This document shows, piece after piece, positions 17,008-26,316 of a stretch of 64,000 nucleotides of DNA (within the stretch, counting starts at the first letter, position 1; each line of letters starts with the position of its first letter). Both the position numbers and the translations under genes were made by a program. Origin of the DNA: Caballeronia sp. LZ062 (lineage in GTDB: Bacteria > Pseudomonadota > Gammaproteobacteria > Burkholderiales > Burkholderiaceae); contig NZ_JARTWB010000002.1 in NCBI RefSeq assembly GCF_031450785.1, positions 1,054,001 to 1,118,000 on the forward strand. The letters are read 5' to 3'. A model generated the notes under the pieces. The model did not search any database. It was not told the DNA's origin and worked only from the letters and a program-made list of their open reading frames with translations.

Positions 17008-17835
17008 ATGTTCAGCTACGTAGGCGGCTGCGTGCTCTTCGCCGCGCTGTTGCACGCGACCTGGAACGCGATGCTGCACGGCAACGCGGACCGCTTTCTT
17101 TCGATGACGTGGATGAGCATCTGCATCGGCGTGGTGTCGGTTCTCGCGATTCCTTTCTTGCCGACGCCCGCGAACGGCGCATGGCCGTGCATCGTCGCGT
17201 CGGGACTCGTGCATATCGGCTACAACATGGCGCTCGTGCGGGCTTATGAGGGCGGCGATCTCGGCGCGACGTATCCCATCGCACGCGGTTCATCGCCCAT
17301 GCTCGTCGCTATGGGCGCCGCGCTGTTTGCGCGAGAGCATCCGGGCGTGCTGCCGGTGGTCGGCATCGTGCTGGTGTCAGCGGGCATCGTATGGCTTGCG
17401 TTGCAGCGCGGCAATCTCTCTCGAACGGGCGCGCTCGCCGCGTTCATCACAGGGGCGACCATCGCGGTCTATACGGTGATCGACGGCATCGGCGTGCGTG
17501 CGTCGGGGCACGCGCTCGCCTATACCGCATGGATGTTCGCGTTCTATCTGCTGATGCCGGTGCTTTTCATCGCGATGCGCGGACGGCAGGCGTTACGCGC
17601 GCCTGTCCCCGTCGTCGCGCGAAACGTGGCGGGCGGGCTGGTGTCCGTTGCGGCGTATGGCATCGTCATCTGGGCCATGCAGTTCGGCGCGATGGGCGCG
17701 GTCTCCGCGCTGCGCGAAACGAGCGTCGTTTTCGCGGCGCTGATCGGGCGCATTTTCCTCGGCGAGCAATTGACCGCGCGGCGTCTCTTGGCGTGTTGCG
17801 TGATCGCGGCGGGCGCGGTGTGCATCGGCGCATGA
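17008..17835 (+). CDS. EamA/DMT superfamily transporter
   Basis: A 275-residue drug/metabolite transporter with ten predicted transmembrane helices in two EamA repeats. The first contains HATWNAMLHGNADRF and YEGGDLGATYPIARGSSPM. The second repeat contains YGIVIWAMQFGAMGAVSALR followed by FAALIGRIFLGEQLTARRL, the usual end of the second EamA unit. Substrate unknown; members export amino acids, sugars or other metabolites. It is divergent from the methanethiol oxidase gene, sharing a ~160-bp promoter region. Confidence 0.85.
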   Translation: MFSYVGGCVLFAALLHATWNAMLHGNADRFLSMTWMSICIGVVSVLAIPFLPTPANGAWPCIVASGLVHIGYNMALVRAYEGGDLGATYPIARGSSPMLVAMGAALFAREHPGVLPVVGIVLVSAGIVWLALQRGNLSRTGALAAFITGATIAVYTVIDGIGVRASGHALAYTAWMFAFYLLMPVLFIAMRGRQALRAPVPVVARNVAGGLVSVAAYGIVIWAMQFGAMGAVSALRETSVVFAALIGRIFLGEQLTARRLLACCVIAAGAVCIGA

Positions 17836-17907
17836 GATTGCGCGTCTTGCCGCCGCGTGAACACCTACAATGAAAGCATCGCCCCTTGAGCCCCGAAGGA
17901 GGTTGCG

Positions 17908-18066
17908 ATGACCGAGCCGATGATCAGCTTGATGGTGGGAGTCGTGGTGGTGCTGTGCGCCATCGTGATTCTCGTGATGCATCACAAGCACCCGAACATT
18001 CATCCGCCGAAAGCGCGCTGGCTGGATACGCATCCGCCGCGCGACTGGACACATCGCAGACACTGA
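17908..18066 (+). CDS. Small single-pass membrane protein (52 aa)
   Basis: A 52-codon gene with a strong GGAGG ribosome site 6 nt before the ATG. After MTEPMISL comes one hydrophobic helix (about residues 8-24, VGVVVVLCAIVILVM). A His/Lys/Pro-rich tail (HHKHPNIHPPKARW, ending HRRH) follows. The tail could bind metal or act as a cytoplasmic anchor; no family is recognised. A terminator directly follows, supporting a real transcription unit. It follows the EamA gene by ~70 bp. Confidence 0.7.
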   Translation: MTEPMISLMVGVVVVLCAIVILVMHHKHPNIHPPKARWLDTHPPRDWTHRRH

Positions 18067-18088
18067 ACGAGCGTGCGGGAGACAATGC

Positions 18089-18114
18089 AGCGCCGGCCCC
18101 GTCCGGCGCTTTTT
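18089..18114 (+). terminator. Rho-independent terminator after the small membrane protein gene
   Basis: An 8-bp perfect stem (AGCGCCGG with CCGGCGCT), a 6-nt loop and a T-run of four or more residues, 22 bp after the stop codon. It also sits at the 3' end of the convergent gene at 18119-18430. Confidence 0.8.
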
Positions 18115-18118
18115 GATG

Positions 18119-18430
18119 TCAACGCCGCGAGCCTTTCATGGCTTCCGCTTCCATAGCGGCGTGCCATTCTTCGCTGCTTTCAATCGGGTCCATGGCGTCG
18201 TCGATAAATGCCGAGGCGCGCTCTGCCGCCGCGCGCGTGTCCACGTCCGCGTCGTCTTCGTATTCATCGCCGGGCGGCTCCAGCATGTCGCGCAGCATCG
18301 CGCGGAATTCCGGTGTGTCCCACGGCTCGCCGCGCTGCTTTCTCTTCTTGATGTAGTGTCTGGCTTCGGCGTCCTGCTCGGGCGTGAACGGTAGCCCGCG
18401 GAAAGTGCGGCTCGCATCGAGATCGATCAT
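18119..18430 (-). CDS. Hypothetical acidic protein
   Basis: A 103-residue, strongly charged cytoplasmic protein (MIDLDASRTFRGLPFTPEQD at the start). The first half looks helical and basic (YIKKRKQRGEPWDTPEF). The second half is acidic (GDEYEDDADVDT) and ends in a charged helix. An excellent GAGGAG ribosome site lies 6 nt upstream of the ATG. No family recognised. Confidence 0.7.
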   Translation of the reverse strand: MIDLDASRTFRGLPFTPEQDAEARHYIKKRKQRGEPWDTPEFRAMLRDMLEPPGDEYEDDADVDTRAAAERASAFIDDAMDPIESSEEWHAAMEAEAMKGSRR

Positions 18431-18590
18431 TCGAGACTCCTCGCCTGATGCACGCGTGCGTCAGGCGTCCCCAGTGTAGTCCCGTTTGAGCCGCTGCATG
18501 CACGCATCGTTTTCGAAGCGAAGCGTCTCGCGAGCCGGCGCGCGTCGTATAGAATGGCCCGCTTTTCCGAACAACATCGAAAGCGCCGCC

Positions 18591-19502
18591 ATGTGGTTCA
18601 AGAATCTTCAGCTTCACCGTCTTCCCGTTCACTGGACCGTCACGCCCGATCAGATGCAGCAGTGGCTCGCGCCGCTCGCGTTCAGCGATGCATCGAGCAT
18701 TGAAAACGAGCGGCGCGGTTGGGTCTCGCCGCGTGGCGACGATGCGCTCGTCTATACGGTGAATCGTCAGATGCTGATCACGTATCGCGCGGAGAAGAAG
18801 CTCCTGCCCGCGTCGGTCGTCACGCAGTTCACCAAGGAGCGCGCGCTCGAACTCGAAGAGCAGCAGGGCTTCAAGCCGGGCCGCAAGCAGATGCGCGAAC
18901 TGAAGGAGCAAGTGACCGATGAACTTCTGCCGCGCGCGTTCAGCATTCGCCGCGACACGCGCGTGTGGATCGATCCGGTGCATGGCTGGCTCGCCATCGA
19001 CTCTGCATCGGCCACGCTCGCGGACGACATCATCGGCTTGCTGGTGAAGTCGGTCACGGACTTGCCGCTTGCCAGCGTGCGCGCCGCGCGTTCGCCTGTG
19101 TCGGCGATGACCGAGTGGCTCCTGACCGGCGACGCGCCCTCGGGCTTCACGTTGGATCGCGATACGGAGCTGCGTTCGGCAGGCGAGGGCAACGCGACCG
19201 TGCGCTATGTCGGCCACGCGCTGGAGGCCGAGGACATGCGCCGCCATATCGAAGCGGGCAAGCAATGCATGCGTCTTGCAATGACGTGGGACGACCGCGT
19301 GTCGTTCGTGCTGACGCCCTCGCTTACGCTCAAGCGCGTGAGCGCGCTCGACGTCATCAAGGAAGCCGCCGATCCCACGGCCACGAACGACGACGAACGC
19401 TTCGAATCCGACTTCCTGCTGATGACCGGCGAACTCGCGCGCCTTTTCGCGGCGCTGACCGAAGCGCTCGGCGGCGAAGAAGACCTGCGCGCGGCGGCCT
19501 GA
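18591..19502 (+). CDS. rdgC: Recombination-associated protein RdgC
   Basis: A 303-residue homologue of RdgC, the same length as the E. coli protein. RdgC is a ring-forming, sequence-independent DNA-binding protein that restrains RecA filament formation and tolerates replication problems. Recognisable family stretches are [11 protein letters not shown] at the N-terminus, [31 protein letters not shown] and [20 protein letters not shown]. The start at 18591 is set by the conserved MWFKN. It is monocistronic between divergent and convergent neighbours. Confidence 0.95.
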   Translation: MWFKNLQLHRLPVHWTVTPDQMQQWLAPLAFSDASSIENERRGWVSPRGDDALVYTVNRQMLITYRAEKKLLPASVVTQFTKERALELEEQQGFKPGRKQMRELKEQVTDELLPRAFSIRRDTRVWIDPVHGWLAIDSASATLADDIIGLLVKSVTDLPLASVRAARSPVSAMTEWLLTGDAPSGFTLDRDTELRSAGEGNATVRYVGHALEAEDMRRHIEAGKQCMRLAMTWDDRVSFVLTPSLTLKRVSALDVIKEAADPTATNDDERFESDFLLMTGELARLFAALTEALGGEEDLRAAA

Positions 19503-19535
19503 CGCTGCCCCCGCGTAGCTTTACGCAGTAACGGC

Positions 19536-20708
19536 TTACCCGCCCGACGACGCGAACGCGTACCCGTTCTTCCCGTTGCGCTTGACGGTGTACATGGTTT
19601 CGTCGGCGGCGGCGACGAGCCGCCAGTAATCGCTCACGCGATCCGGGAAGCTGGCAATGCCGACGCTCGCGCGCACGAGCGAGAGCCCCATGCGCGCATC
19701 CGTTTCCGCGACGCAATGGATGATGCGTTGCGCGATGGCCGCAAGTTCGAGATCGCTCGAAAACTCCCGCACCAGCACCGCGAATTCGTCGCCGCCTATG
19801 CGCGCGACGATATCGCTATTGCGTACCGTCTGGCGGAAGCGCCGCGACACCGCGATCAGGAATTCGTCGCCGATGCGGTGGCCGTGCGTATCGTTCACGC
19901 GCTTGAAGCCGTCGAGGTCGATGTACAGCACGGCGATGCGCTTCGTATCCGCGCCATCGGCGAGCGCCTCCGCCGATTCCTCCAGCGCGGCGAAGAGCTT
20001 GCGGCGGTTCGGCAGATCGGTCATCGCGTCGTGCAGCGACGCATGCTCGAACTCGCTCGAAATGCCGACGAGCTGCCGATTGCGTTTTGCATACATGCCG
20101 AGCGCGGTGATGAGCACGCCGAATACGATGGCCGACAGCGCGATCAGCGTATGCGACACGCTCACGATGCGCGCGCGCACGTCACTGCTCGCGCGATCGC
20201 GTTCGCGGCGCCAGTACGCGTCGGCGGCGTCGAGCGCGGCGCTCGCTGAGCTGAAGTCCGATGCCGGCAAGAGCGCGGACGGCGGCAGCGCGGGTGCGGG
20301 TGTCGGGCTCGACGCGATCAGCGCGTGCAGGCTCGCGAGCCGCGCCGCCCACTCGATGCGCGCCTCACGGTAAGCGGCGCGATGCTGCGCGTCGTTCGTG
20401 GATGCATCTTTCAGCGCGAGCGCCGATGCACGGGCGGTATCCGCGCGCTCGACGGCCTGCAGCACGAGTCCGACGTATTCCTGCTGAAGCTGCGCAGAGA
20501 AGATCGCGCGCACCTGAAACGCGAGAAAGAGCAGGCCGATCAGCAGGCACAGCAGCGCGGCGGCGGCCATCGGCGCGGGGCCGGGCACCCGCAGCCGACG
20601 GGCAAAGGCGCGCGCCTGGTCGAACGCGTGTCCGGCGCGCGCCGCGAAGGCGTGCGTCGGCCGAAGCTCACGGGCGGGAATATTCCTCTCGCTGGCCGGA
20701 TGTGGCAT
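19536..20708 (-). CDS. Membrane-anchored GGDEF diguanylate cyclase
   Basis: A 390-residue protein that should make cyclic-di-GMP from two GTP. Two transmembrane helices (AAALLCLLIGLLFLAFQV and LIALSAIVFGVLITALGM) flank a periplasmic sensor-like region of ~130 residues rich in Ala. The cytoplasmic C-terminus is a complete GGDEF domain: DAMTDLPNRRKLF, LYIDLDGFKRVND, the catalytic RIGGDEFAV and a C-terminal YTVKRNGKNGYAF. An RxxD inhibitory site (RNSD) sits five residues before GGDEF, so product feedback is expected. Its start overlaps the 3' end of the upstream membrane protein gene by 41 bp, so the two are translationally linked. Confidence 0.9.
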   Translation of the reverse strand: MPHPASERNIPARELRPTHAFAARAGHAFDQARAFARRLRVPGPAPMAAAALLCLLIGLLFLAFQVRAIFSAQLQQEYVGLVLQAVERADTARASALALKDASTNDAQHRAAYREARIEWAARLASLHALIASSPTPAPALPPSALLPASDFSSASAALDAADAYWRRERDRASSDVRARIVSVSHTLIALSAIVFGVLITALGMYAKRNRQLVGISSEFEHASLHDAMTDLPNRRKLFAALEESAEALADGADTKRIAVLYIDLDGFKRVNDTHGHRIGDEFLIAVSRRFRQTVRNSDIVARIGGDEFAVLVREFSSDLELAAIAQRIIHCVAETDARMGLSLVRASVGIASFPDRVSDYWRLVAAADETMYTVKRNGKNGYAFASSGG

Positions 20709-21405
20709 TGCGTCGATAGCTCACTCGATGAAAGAACGCGCCCACGCGGGCGAAGAGTCCCGGCTCGGGCTTGGCACGCGATGCGCGATGGCGCGCCGCC
20801 TCTTTCGCCTGCGCCGTGCGCACGCGGGCAGCAGACGCGGCCCGGCTCGCGCGACTGGCTGCGACCGTCTGCGGTTCGGGGTTAGACGCGGAGTTCGATG
20901 CAGTGGCGGCCTGCTGCGTCGCGCCCTGCGTGACGGCGGCAACCGGCGCGGCCGCGACCGGGCCGAGGCTCGTGGTGTCGGAAGTATCGGGGGGCAGGTT
21001 GTCGGCGAGTGCGGTGTTGTCCGCGCGCGCGGCGACGAGGCTCGCGGTCGGCGGCGGCGCCTGCACGACGCCCGACGAAAGCGTTTGCGAAGGCGGACCC
21101 GCCGCAATCACCGGCTGATCGATTCCGAGCGTGTGCCGCGCGCTTGCCATCGCCTCGGTGTAGACGCGCTGGTCGTGGTTGAACCACATGCTGTACGCAA
21201 CGGTGCCGAGCACGCCGATTCCGAGCGCGCTCGCCGAGGCCATCCACAGCGCGAGCCGCCCGAAGCGCAGGGGCGCGCGCGGTGCGTCGAGATCGTCGTC
21301 GAAATCGAGCGGGATCTCGGCGGCGGAAAGAGGTACGGAAGGGTCGTTCGCGGGCGTCGGGGCGCTCGCGAACGGCTCCTCGGGTAGTTCAGCGTGGTGA
21401 GGCAT
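20668..21405 (-). CDS. Single-pass membrane protein with Ala/Pro-rich periplasmic region
   Basis: A 245-residue protein with a Pro/Asp-rich N-terminal cytoplasmic segment, one transmembrane helix (LALWMASASALGIGVLGTVA) and a long low-complexity Ala/Ser/Thr/Gln-rich tail. The tail ends in a basic C-terminus (KEAARHRASRAKPEPGLFAR). No domain is recognised. The ATG at 21405 has a GGAGAG ribosome site; the longer frame to 21522 has none. It overlaps the diguanylate cyclase gene by 41 bp, so it may modulate or localise that enzyme (inference). Confidence 0.7.
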   Translation of the reverse strand: MPHHAELPEEPFASAPTPANDPSVPLSAAEIPLDFDDDLDAPRAPLRFGRLALWMASASALGIGVLGTVAYSMWFNHDQRVYTEAMASARHTLGIDQPVIAAGPPSQTLSSGVVQAPPPTASLVAARADNTALADNLPPDTSDTTSLGPVAAAPVAAVTQGATQQAATASNSASNPEPQTVAASRASRAASAARVRTAQAKEAARHRASRAKPEPGLFARVGAFFHRVSYRRNATSGQREEYSRP

Positions 21406-21875
21406 GGCTGCGCTCTCCAGAACATATACGTCGTCGGCGGCGGGCATCGACTGAGCCGTGCTGCATGCGCGAGTCGCCGCAGGAAGCCGGATGAAGCGCG
21501 AAAGCGAAGGGATGGAAGCCACTCACGCTGCGCGCGTTCATTCGAAATGAATGATCAAACAGAAGCAGAAGCGTGCCGCGGTACGAACGGCGCGCTGTAG
21601 GAAGCGCACCCAGCGGACTGACCGTTCGTACCGAGACTTTGTAAGGCTTGCCGCGAGCTGGAAAAAACGCCCGCGCGGCAAGGTCACGATCACGTGCATC
21701 ACCGCCGGCGGCAGTGTGGATTGAGCGGACGATGCGTGATCCTGTGAATACCGAATACTACCGTAGCATCGGTCAGGCCAGCGGCTCCCGCCCGCCATTC
21801 CTCAGATCAGCAACGCCTGATTCGGTTGCATCGCGCACAGACGCAGCGCGAAAAATTCGTGTGGCGCGGCTCATT
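21406..21875. other. Intergenic region, no gene recognised
   Basis: About 470 bp between two minus-strand genes. It carries the upstream region of the membrane protein gene at 20668-21405. Base composition is slightly more AT-rich around 21740-21780. An open frame on the minus strand (21538-21798) has no ribosome site or family resemblance and is not called. Confidence 0.5.
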
Positions 21876-22748
21876 CTAACGTCTGCGGCGCGATAACACG
21901 ACAAGCGCGATGCCGCCGAGAATCGCCGCCGAACTGACGACGAGCCGCAACGTGAGCGCCTCGCCGAGCAGCGCGACGCCGCCCGCCGCCGCGATCACCG
22001 GCACGCTGAGCTGGACCGTCGCCGCAGTGGCGGGCGTCAGCCCCTTGAGCGCCGCATACCAAACGACGTAGCCGAGCCCCGACGTCAACGCGCCCGAGGC
22101 CAGGGCATAGCCGTAACCGGCGGCGTCGGAAACCGTCTGACCGTGGCCGAGCGCGAAGACGGCCGCCGCGAAAGGGAAAGCGCGAAGGAAGTTGCCGGCC
22201 GTGGCGGCGACCGGGTCGGCCAGTCCCCGGCCTCTGAGCGAATACACGCCCCAGCCGACGCCCGCCGCGATCATCAACGCGGACGACTTCGCATCCGGCG
22301 CGGCCAGCCCCGGCAGCACGAGCCAGACGAGGCCGGCAAGCGCCAGCGCGAGCCCCAGCCATTGCCACGGGGCGAGCCGTTCACCGCGAAACAGGCCGTG
22401 GCCGATCATCGTCGCCTGCACCGCGCCGAACAGCAGCAGCGCGCCCGCGCCCGCCGGCAAGTCGACATAGGCGTAGGAGAACGCCGCGGCGTACAGCGCG
22501 AGCATCGCGGCCGACGTCCAGCTTCCCGCGCGCCGCGCATCGCCGCCGCGCGCCGCGAGAATCAGCCACAGCACGAGCGCCGCCGACGCGATGCGCACGA
22601 ACGTGAACGTCGCGGCATCGATCTGCGTGCCTTTCAGCGCGAGGCGGCACAGCAGCGAATTGCCGGCGAAGGCGAACATCGCGAGCGCGGTGAGGGCGGC
22701 GAGTGCGGCGAGTTTGGCGCCCGGCGCGGATAACTTCGACTCGTTCAT
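21876..22748 (-). CDS. EamA/DMT superfamily transporter
   Basis: A ~290-residue, ten-helix drug/metabolite transporter. The first EamA unit begins FAFAGNSLLCRLALKGTQID and includes YVDLPAGAGALLLFGAVQA. The second includes AAGVGWGVYSLRGRG and SGLGYVVWYAALKGLTPATA, followed by LGEALTLRLVVSSAAILGG. This motif pattern matches the group annotated as DMT transporters near aromatic amino acid exporters; the substrate is unknown. An in-frame ATG at 22775 would add nine residues. Neither start has a clear Shine-Dalgarno. Confidence 0.85.
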   Translation of the reverse strand: MNESKLSAPGAKLAALAALTALAMFAFAGNSLLCRLALKGTQIDAATFTFVRIASAALVLWLILAARGGDARRAGSWTSAAMLALYAAAFSYAYVDLPAGAGALLLFGAVQATMIGHGLFRGERLAPWQWLGLALALAGLVWLVLPGLAAPDAKSSALMIAAGVGWGVYSLRGRGLADPVAATAGNFLRAFPFAAAVFALGHGQTVSDAAGYGYALASGALTSGLGYVVWYAALKGLTPATAATVQLSVPVIAAAGGVALLGEALTLRLVVSSAAILGGIALVVLSRRRR

Positions 22749-22828
22749 CTGTGGGCGTGCGATAGGAGCAGCCATTAGCAAGCACTCAATGTATCGCGGG
22801 CCATGCCGCGCGGGCATCGCGCAGCGCG

Positions 22829-23740
22829 TCAGTCGGTGCGGAACGACGGCGGCTTCTCCAGCTGCGGCAAGCCGGACCGCTCGAATTCGGAGATCACCTG
22901 CGCACCGAATAGCAGCAGCGTCGCGAGGGCTTCGAGGCTGAAGAGCACGACGATCGACGTCGTGAGCGACCCGTATACGACGCTCACCTGCGACAGCGTC
23001 GCGAAGTACCAGACGAGCACGTGCCGCGTGATTTCCCACAGCAGCGCCGCCGTGATGCTGCCGAGCAGCGCGAGCCTGAGCGAAGGGCGGCCGACCGGCA
23101 TCACGAGATAGATCGACGTCAGCACGAACACTTCGCCCGCCACGCCGAGCAGATAGAGCAAAAGCCGCGACGCGCCTTTGAGCGACACTTCGAGGCCGAG
23201 CAGCGTGACGCTGTTGTCGCCCATCGCCTGAAGGCCGTTCGACACCAGCGTGACGATCAGCATGCCCACGCCGAGAAAGAGGATGTAGCAGTACGGCAGG
23301 AGCGCGGAGAGCAAGAAGTGGCGCCGGCGAATGGCGACGCGATGCACGAAGATGACCGACATCGCGTTTTCCAGCACGGTGAAGGCGAGCGAACTGAAGA
23401 AGATCATCGTGACGAGCAGCAGCCAGCCGATAACCGCGCGATGCGTCAGAAAATTGGCGAGTTCTCGCACGATTGCGCGCGCCTGCCCGGGCACGAGCCA
23501 TTCGAGCAGATGCGCGAGCGTGTCGAGCAGTTCCTGCTGACCGACGAACCGCGACAGCACGATCACGATGAGAATCAGCAGCGGCACGATGGAAAGCAGC
23601 GCGTAATACGCGACCGCGCCGGCGAGCAGCATGCCCTGATTCGCGCGAAAGGCCTTGACCGTGCGCTTCAGAAAGCCGACAGGATCGCGCGCGACGCTTC
23701 TGATCTGTGGCCCGAGCACGGGGCCGAGAATCTTCGACAT
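22829..23740 (-). CDS. YihY/virulence factor BrkB family inner-membrane protein
   Basis: A 303-residue integral membrane protein with about six helices. Family features are FLKRTVKAFRANQGMLLAGA at the N-terminus, AVAYYALLSIVPLLI, the WLVPGQARAIV loop, FFSSLAFTVLENAMSVIF and the C-terminal LWEITRHVLVWYFATLSQ plus YGSLTTSIVVLFSLE. Members were once called RNase BN in error. They are probably transporters or envelope proteins of unknown substrate. A GGAGG ribosome site precedes the ATG at 23740. It lies ~80 bp upstream of the EamA gene on the same strand. Confidence 0.88.
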   Translation of the reverse strand: MSKILGPVLGPQIRSVARDPVGFLKRTVKAFRANQGMLLAGAVAYYALLSIVPLLILIVIVLSRFVGQQELLDTLAHLLEWLVPGQARAIVRELANFLTHRAVIGWLLLVTMIFFSSLAFTVLENAMSVIFVHRVAIRRRHFLLSALLPYCYILFLGVGMLIVTLVSNGLQAMGDNSVTLLGLEVSLKGASRLLLYLLGVAGEVFVLTSIYLVMPVGRPSLRLALLGSITAALLWEITRHVLVWYFATLSQVSVVYGSLTTSIVVLFSLEALATLLLFGAQVISEFERSGLPQLEKPPSFRTD

Positions 23741-23843
23741 GGAACCTCCGCGACGCGTGCGTGCGACGGTGGCGAATAGCCGGCCCATGTTCAGGGCGAC
23801 GGGACGACAGGCCGCGAAGCAACTTGCACGCCCGAAGCCGGTT

Positions 23844-24056
23844 CTATCCCGCGCGATGCGCCTTCGTGCGGCGCGCCGCGGCCTGCTGCGCGGCTTCCTC
23901 AAACGCGATGTCGAGCAGCGCATCGACGTCGTGCGCGGGCAGATCGGCCGCGTCGATGCGGCGTAACCGGCAGATGAGCGCGAGAGCTTCGGCGGCAGCG
24001 GCGAAGGCGAGATTCACATCGCGGGCGGGCAGGCGTTTTTTTCTCATGGCTGGCAT
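23844..24056 (-). CDS. Small hypothetical basic/alanine-rich protein
   Basis: A 70-codon frame (or 67 from the second ATG at 24047, giving MRKKRLPARDVNLAF). The body is predicted helical and Ala-rich (AFAAAAEALALICRLRRIDA, then DVDALLDIAFEEAAQQAAAR), with a basic C-terminus. Codon use looks coding, but no ribosome site and no family are evident. It lies ~100 bp upstream of the YihY gene on the same strand. Confidence 0.4.
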   Translation of the reverse strand: MPAMRKKRLPARDVNLAFAAAAEALALICRLRRIDAADLPAHDVDALLDIAFEEAAQQAAARRTKAHRAG

Positions 24057-24269
24057 ATCGGCAAGCGCGCCGTTTTACTTTAATCTGTCTGTCACGGCTG
24101 GCACGCGCCCGTCGTGGCCGGGCCCGCACACACGATCATGCACGCAACAGCGCGGATCTGGCGATTCGCATCTCCATCGCGGCTTCATTTGTCTGTCGAA
24201 CGCATCTCGGGCGGCGCTTCATGCGATGCCTTCGGGAGCCACTCGACGCTTTGAACTGAGGGGACGATC

Positions 24270-25748
24270 ATGCCAGCTTCGCCCGTCGCTCATTCCTCCG
24301 CGCTCGGTCCGGGTGCCGATGTCGACGTCGTCAACGCCGACGAGCGCCTTTACAACCACGATCTCGCGCCCGTGCCGCGAGCCCGGCGCACGTGGACCGG
24401 CTACAGCATCTTCGCGATGTGGATGTCCGACGTGCACAGCGTCGGCGGCTACACGTTCGCGGCGAGTCTCTTTTTGCTCGGGCTTTCGGGCTGGCAAGTG
24501 CTGCTTGCCATGACCATCGGCATTCTCGTGGTCTATGTGCTGATGAACTGGGTCGGCAAGCCGAGCCTCGTGCACGGCATACCGTTTCCTGTCATGGCGC
24601 GCGTCTCGATGGGCGTCATGGGCGCGAACCTCGCCGCGCTGATCCGCGGCGTCGTGGGCATCGTCTGGTATGGCGTGCAGACGTATCTCGCGTCGAAGGC
24701 GGTCGCCACGCTGCTGCTGCTTTTCGTACCGTCGGCCATTGCGCTGCGCGATTCCACCTTCCTGCGGCTCGACATGCTCGGCTGGGTCAGCTTCCTCTTC
24801 ATGTGGCTGCTGCAACTCGTCATCTTCCAGCGCGGCATGGAGATCATCCGCAAGTTCATCGACTTTTGCGGGCCGGCCGTGTACGTGGTGATGTTCTTCC
24901 TGATGGGATGGATCCTGTATCGCGCGGGCCTCGGCAGCCTGAACCTGACGCTCTCCGGCAAGGTGCTGCCCGGCGACGAGCAACTGCACGCGATGGTGAA
25001 CGCGATTCTTCTGGTCGTGAGCTACTTCGCCGCGCTGCTGCTGAATTTCGGCGATTTCTCGCGCTTCGCGAAGAGCGAGCGGCAGATGAAAATCGGCAAT
25101 TTCCTCGGACTGCCGTTCAACTTCATCGCGTTCGCCATCATCACGGTGATCGTCACGGCGGGCAGCGAAAAGGTGTTCGGCGCGATGATCATGGACCCGG
25201 TCGAGATCGTCTCGCGCATCGACAACAAGATCGCGGTGGCAGTCGGCAGCATCACGTTCGTCATCGCGACCATGGGCATCAATATCGTGGCGAACTTCGT
25301 CTCGCCGGCGTATGACATCGCCAATCTCTTTCCGAAGCACGTCGATTTCAAGAAGGGCGGGTTGATTGCGTCGGTTCTCGCGGTGCTTGTGTGCCCGTGG
25401 ATTTTCGTCGACAGCCCGAAAGCGATCACCATCTTCGTGTCCGTGTTCGGCGCCGTGCTCGCGCCGCTCTATGGCGTGATGATCGCGGATTACTATCTCG
25501 TGAAGCGTCAGCACGTGAACGCCGCCGAGCTGTACACCATGCAGCCCGGCTCGCGCTTTTACTACGACGGCGGGTGGAACAAGGTCGGACTCGCGGCGCT
25601 GATCGTGGCCGGCGTGATCTCGGTCGGCTGGGAACTCTCGACGCAATTGCTCAAGGTGCTGCCCGCGAACAACCTCGGCTGGCTGATCGGCGCGGTGGCG
25701 GGCGCGTTGCTTTACATCCTCTTTATGCGAATTGCGCGCCGCACTTGA
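24270..25748 (+). CDS. NCS1 family nucleobase/hydantoin:cation symporter
   Basis: A 492-residue member of the nucleobase-cation-symporter-1 family (uracil, allantoin, hydantoin, thiamine or purine permeases) with 12 predicted helices. Diagnostic segments are WTGYSIFAMWMSDVHSVGGY (helix 1, substrate and Na+ site region), GIPFPVMARVSMGVMGANL, GIVWYGVQTYLASKAV (helix 3) and LNFGDFSRFAKSERQMKIGN. The segment FGAVLAPLYGVMIADYYLVK is also characteristic. Substrate cannot be fixed from sequence; no hydantoinase or allantoinase is adjacent. The ATG follows a GGGGA ribosome site. Confidence 0.9.
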   Translation: MPASPVAHSSALGPGADVDVVNADERLYNHDLAPVPRARRTWTGYSIFAMWMSDVHSVGGYTFAASLFLLGLSGWQVLLAMTIGILVVYVLMNWVGKPSLVHGIPFPVMARVSMGVMGANLAALIRGVVGIVWYGVQTYLASKAVATLLLLFVPSAIALRDSTFLRLDMLGWVSFLFMWLLQLVIFQRGMEIIRKFIDFCGPAVYVVMFFLMGWILYRAGLGSLNLTLSGKVLPGDEQLHAMVNAILLVVSYFAALLLNFGDFSRFAKSERQMKIGNFLGLPFNFIAFAIITVIVTAGSEKVFGAMIMDPVEIVSRIDNKIAVAVGSITFVIATMGINIVANFVSPAYDIANLFPKHVDFKKGGLIASVLAVLVCPWIFVDSPKAITIFVSVFGAVLAPLYGVMIADYYLVKRQHVNAAELYTMQPGSRFYYDGGWNKVGLAALIVAGVISVGWELSTQLLKVLPANNLGWLIGAVAGALLYILFMRIARRT

Positions 25749-25762
25749 TGGTGGTTCGGCAT

Positions 25763-26083
25763 TCACTTCAGCCAGTGGCGGACGTCCTGCTCCCAGTCGG
25801 GCTGTCCGCAATTCGGCGGATTTTCCGGGCCGAGCACGGTGATGTAGCCCTGCTGCTTCATGCACGCCTCATAGGCGCGGACCTGCGTGCAACGGCCGGG
25901 GCCCGCCTTGCGCGACGCGGCTTTGCACGTGTCCATCGCGCGATCCATGCCGCTGAAGTCGGCGTTCACGGTTTCGGTGTCAGTCGGCGGATTCGCGTTC
26001 GCCGAGAATTCCACGGGACCGGTGCAGGCCGCGAGCGCAAGCGCGGCCAAGGTGACGAGCGTGCGTGCGAAGCTGTATGTCAT
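25763..26083 (-). CDS. Small hypothetical lipoprotein
   Basis: A 106-residue predicted lipoprotein: signal ARTLVTLAALALAACTG with lipobox LAAC. The mature part has four Cys (in DTCKAAS, RCTQVR, EACMKQQ and PNCGQPD) spaced as if forming two disulfides. It ends in WEQDVRHWLK. A GAGGAAA ribosome site lies upstream. Function unknown. It converges on the NCS1 gene. Confidence 0.7.
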   Translation of the reverse strand: MTYSFARTLVTLAALALAACTGPVEFSANANPPTDTETVNADFSGMDRAMDTCKAASRKAGPGRCTQVRAYEACMKQQGYITVLGPENPPNCGQPDWEQDVRHWLK

Positions 26084-26316
26084 CGTGCCGTTTCCTCATT
26101 GAAAGCCGCTAAGGGCGATGCGCCTAATGTGCGCGACGTCCGAGGGCGCGCGTCTCTGCATTGTCGGGCGTCGGCGCTCGCATCGTCCAGTTTGAGACGA
26201 TCGAGCAGGCGAACGAGACCTTGCGACATTCGCGCCGCCACACCTCGACACTAAGCTTTCTCCAACGACGACGAGAACGCAACCGCGCTCGCGACGTCCC
26301 CAAAAAGGAGAAGGCA

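Noticed and set aside
21538..21798. 86-codon minus-strand frame in the gap upstream of the membrane protein gene
   Set aside because: No ribosome site, no recognisable domain and atypical composition.
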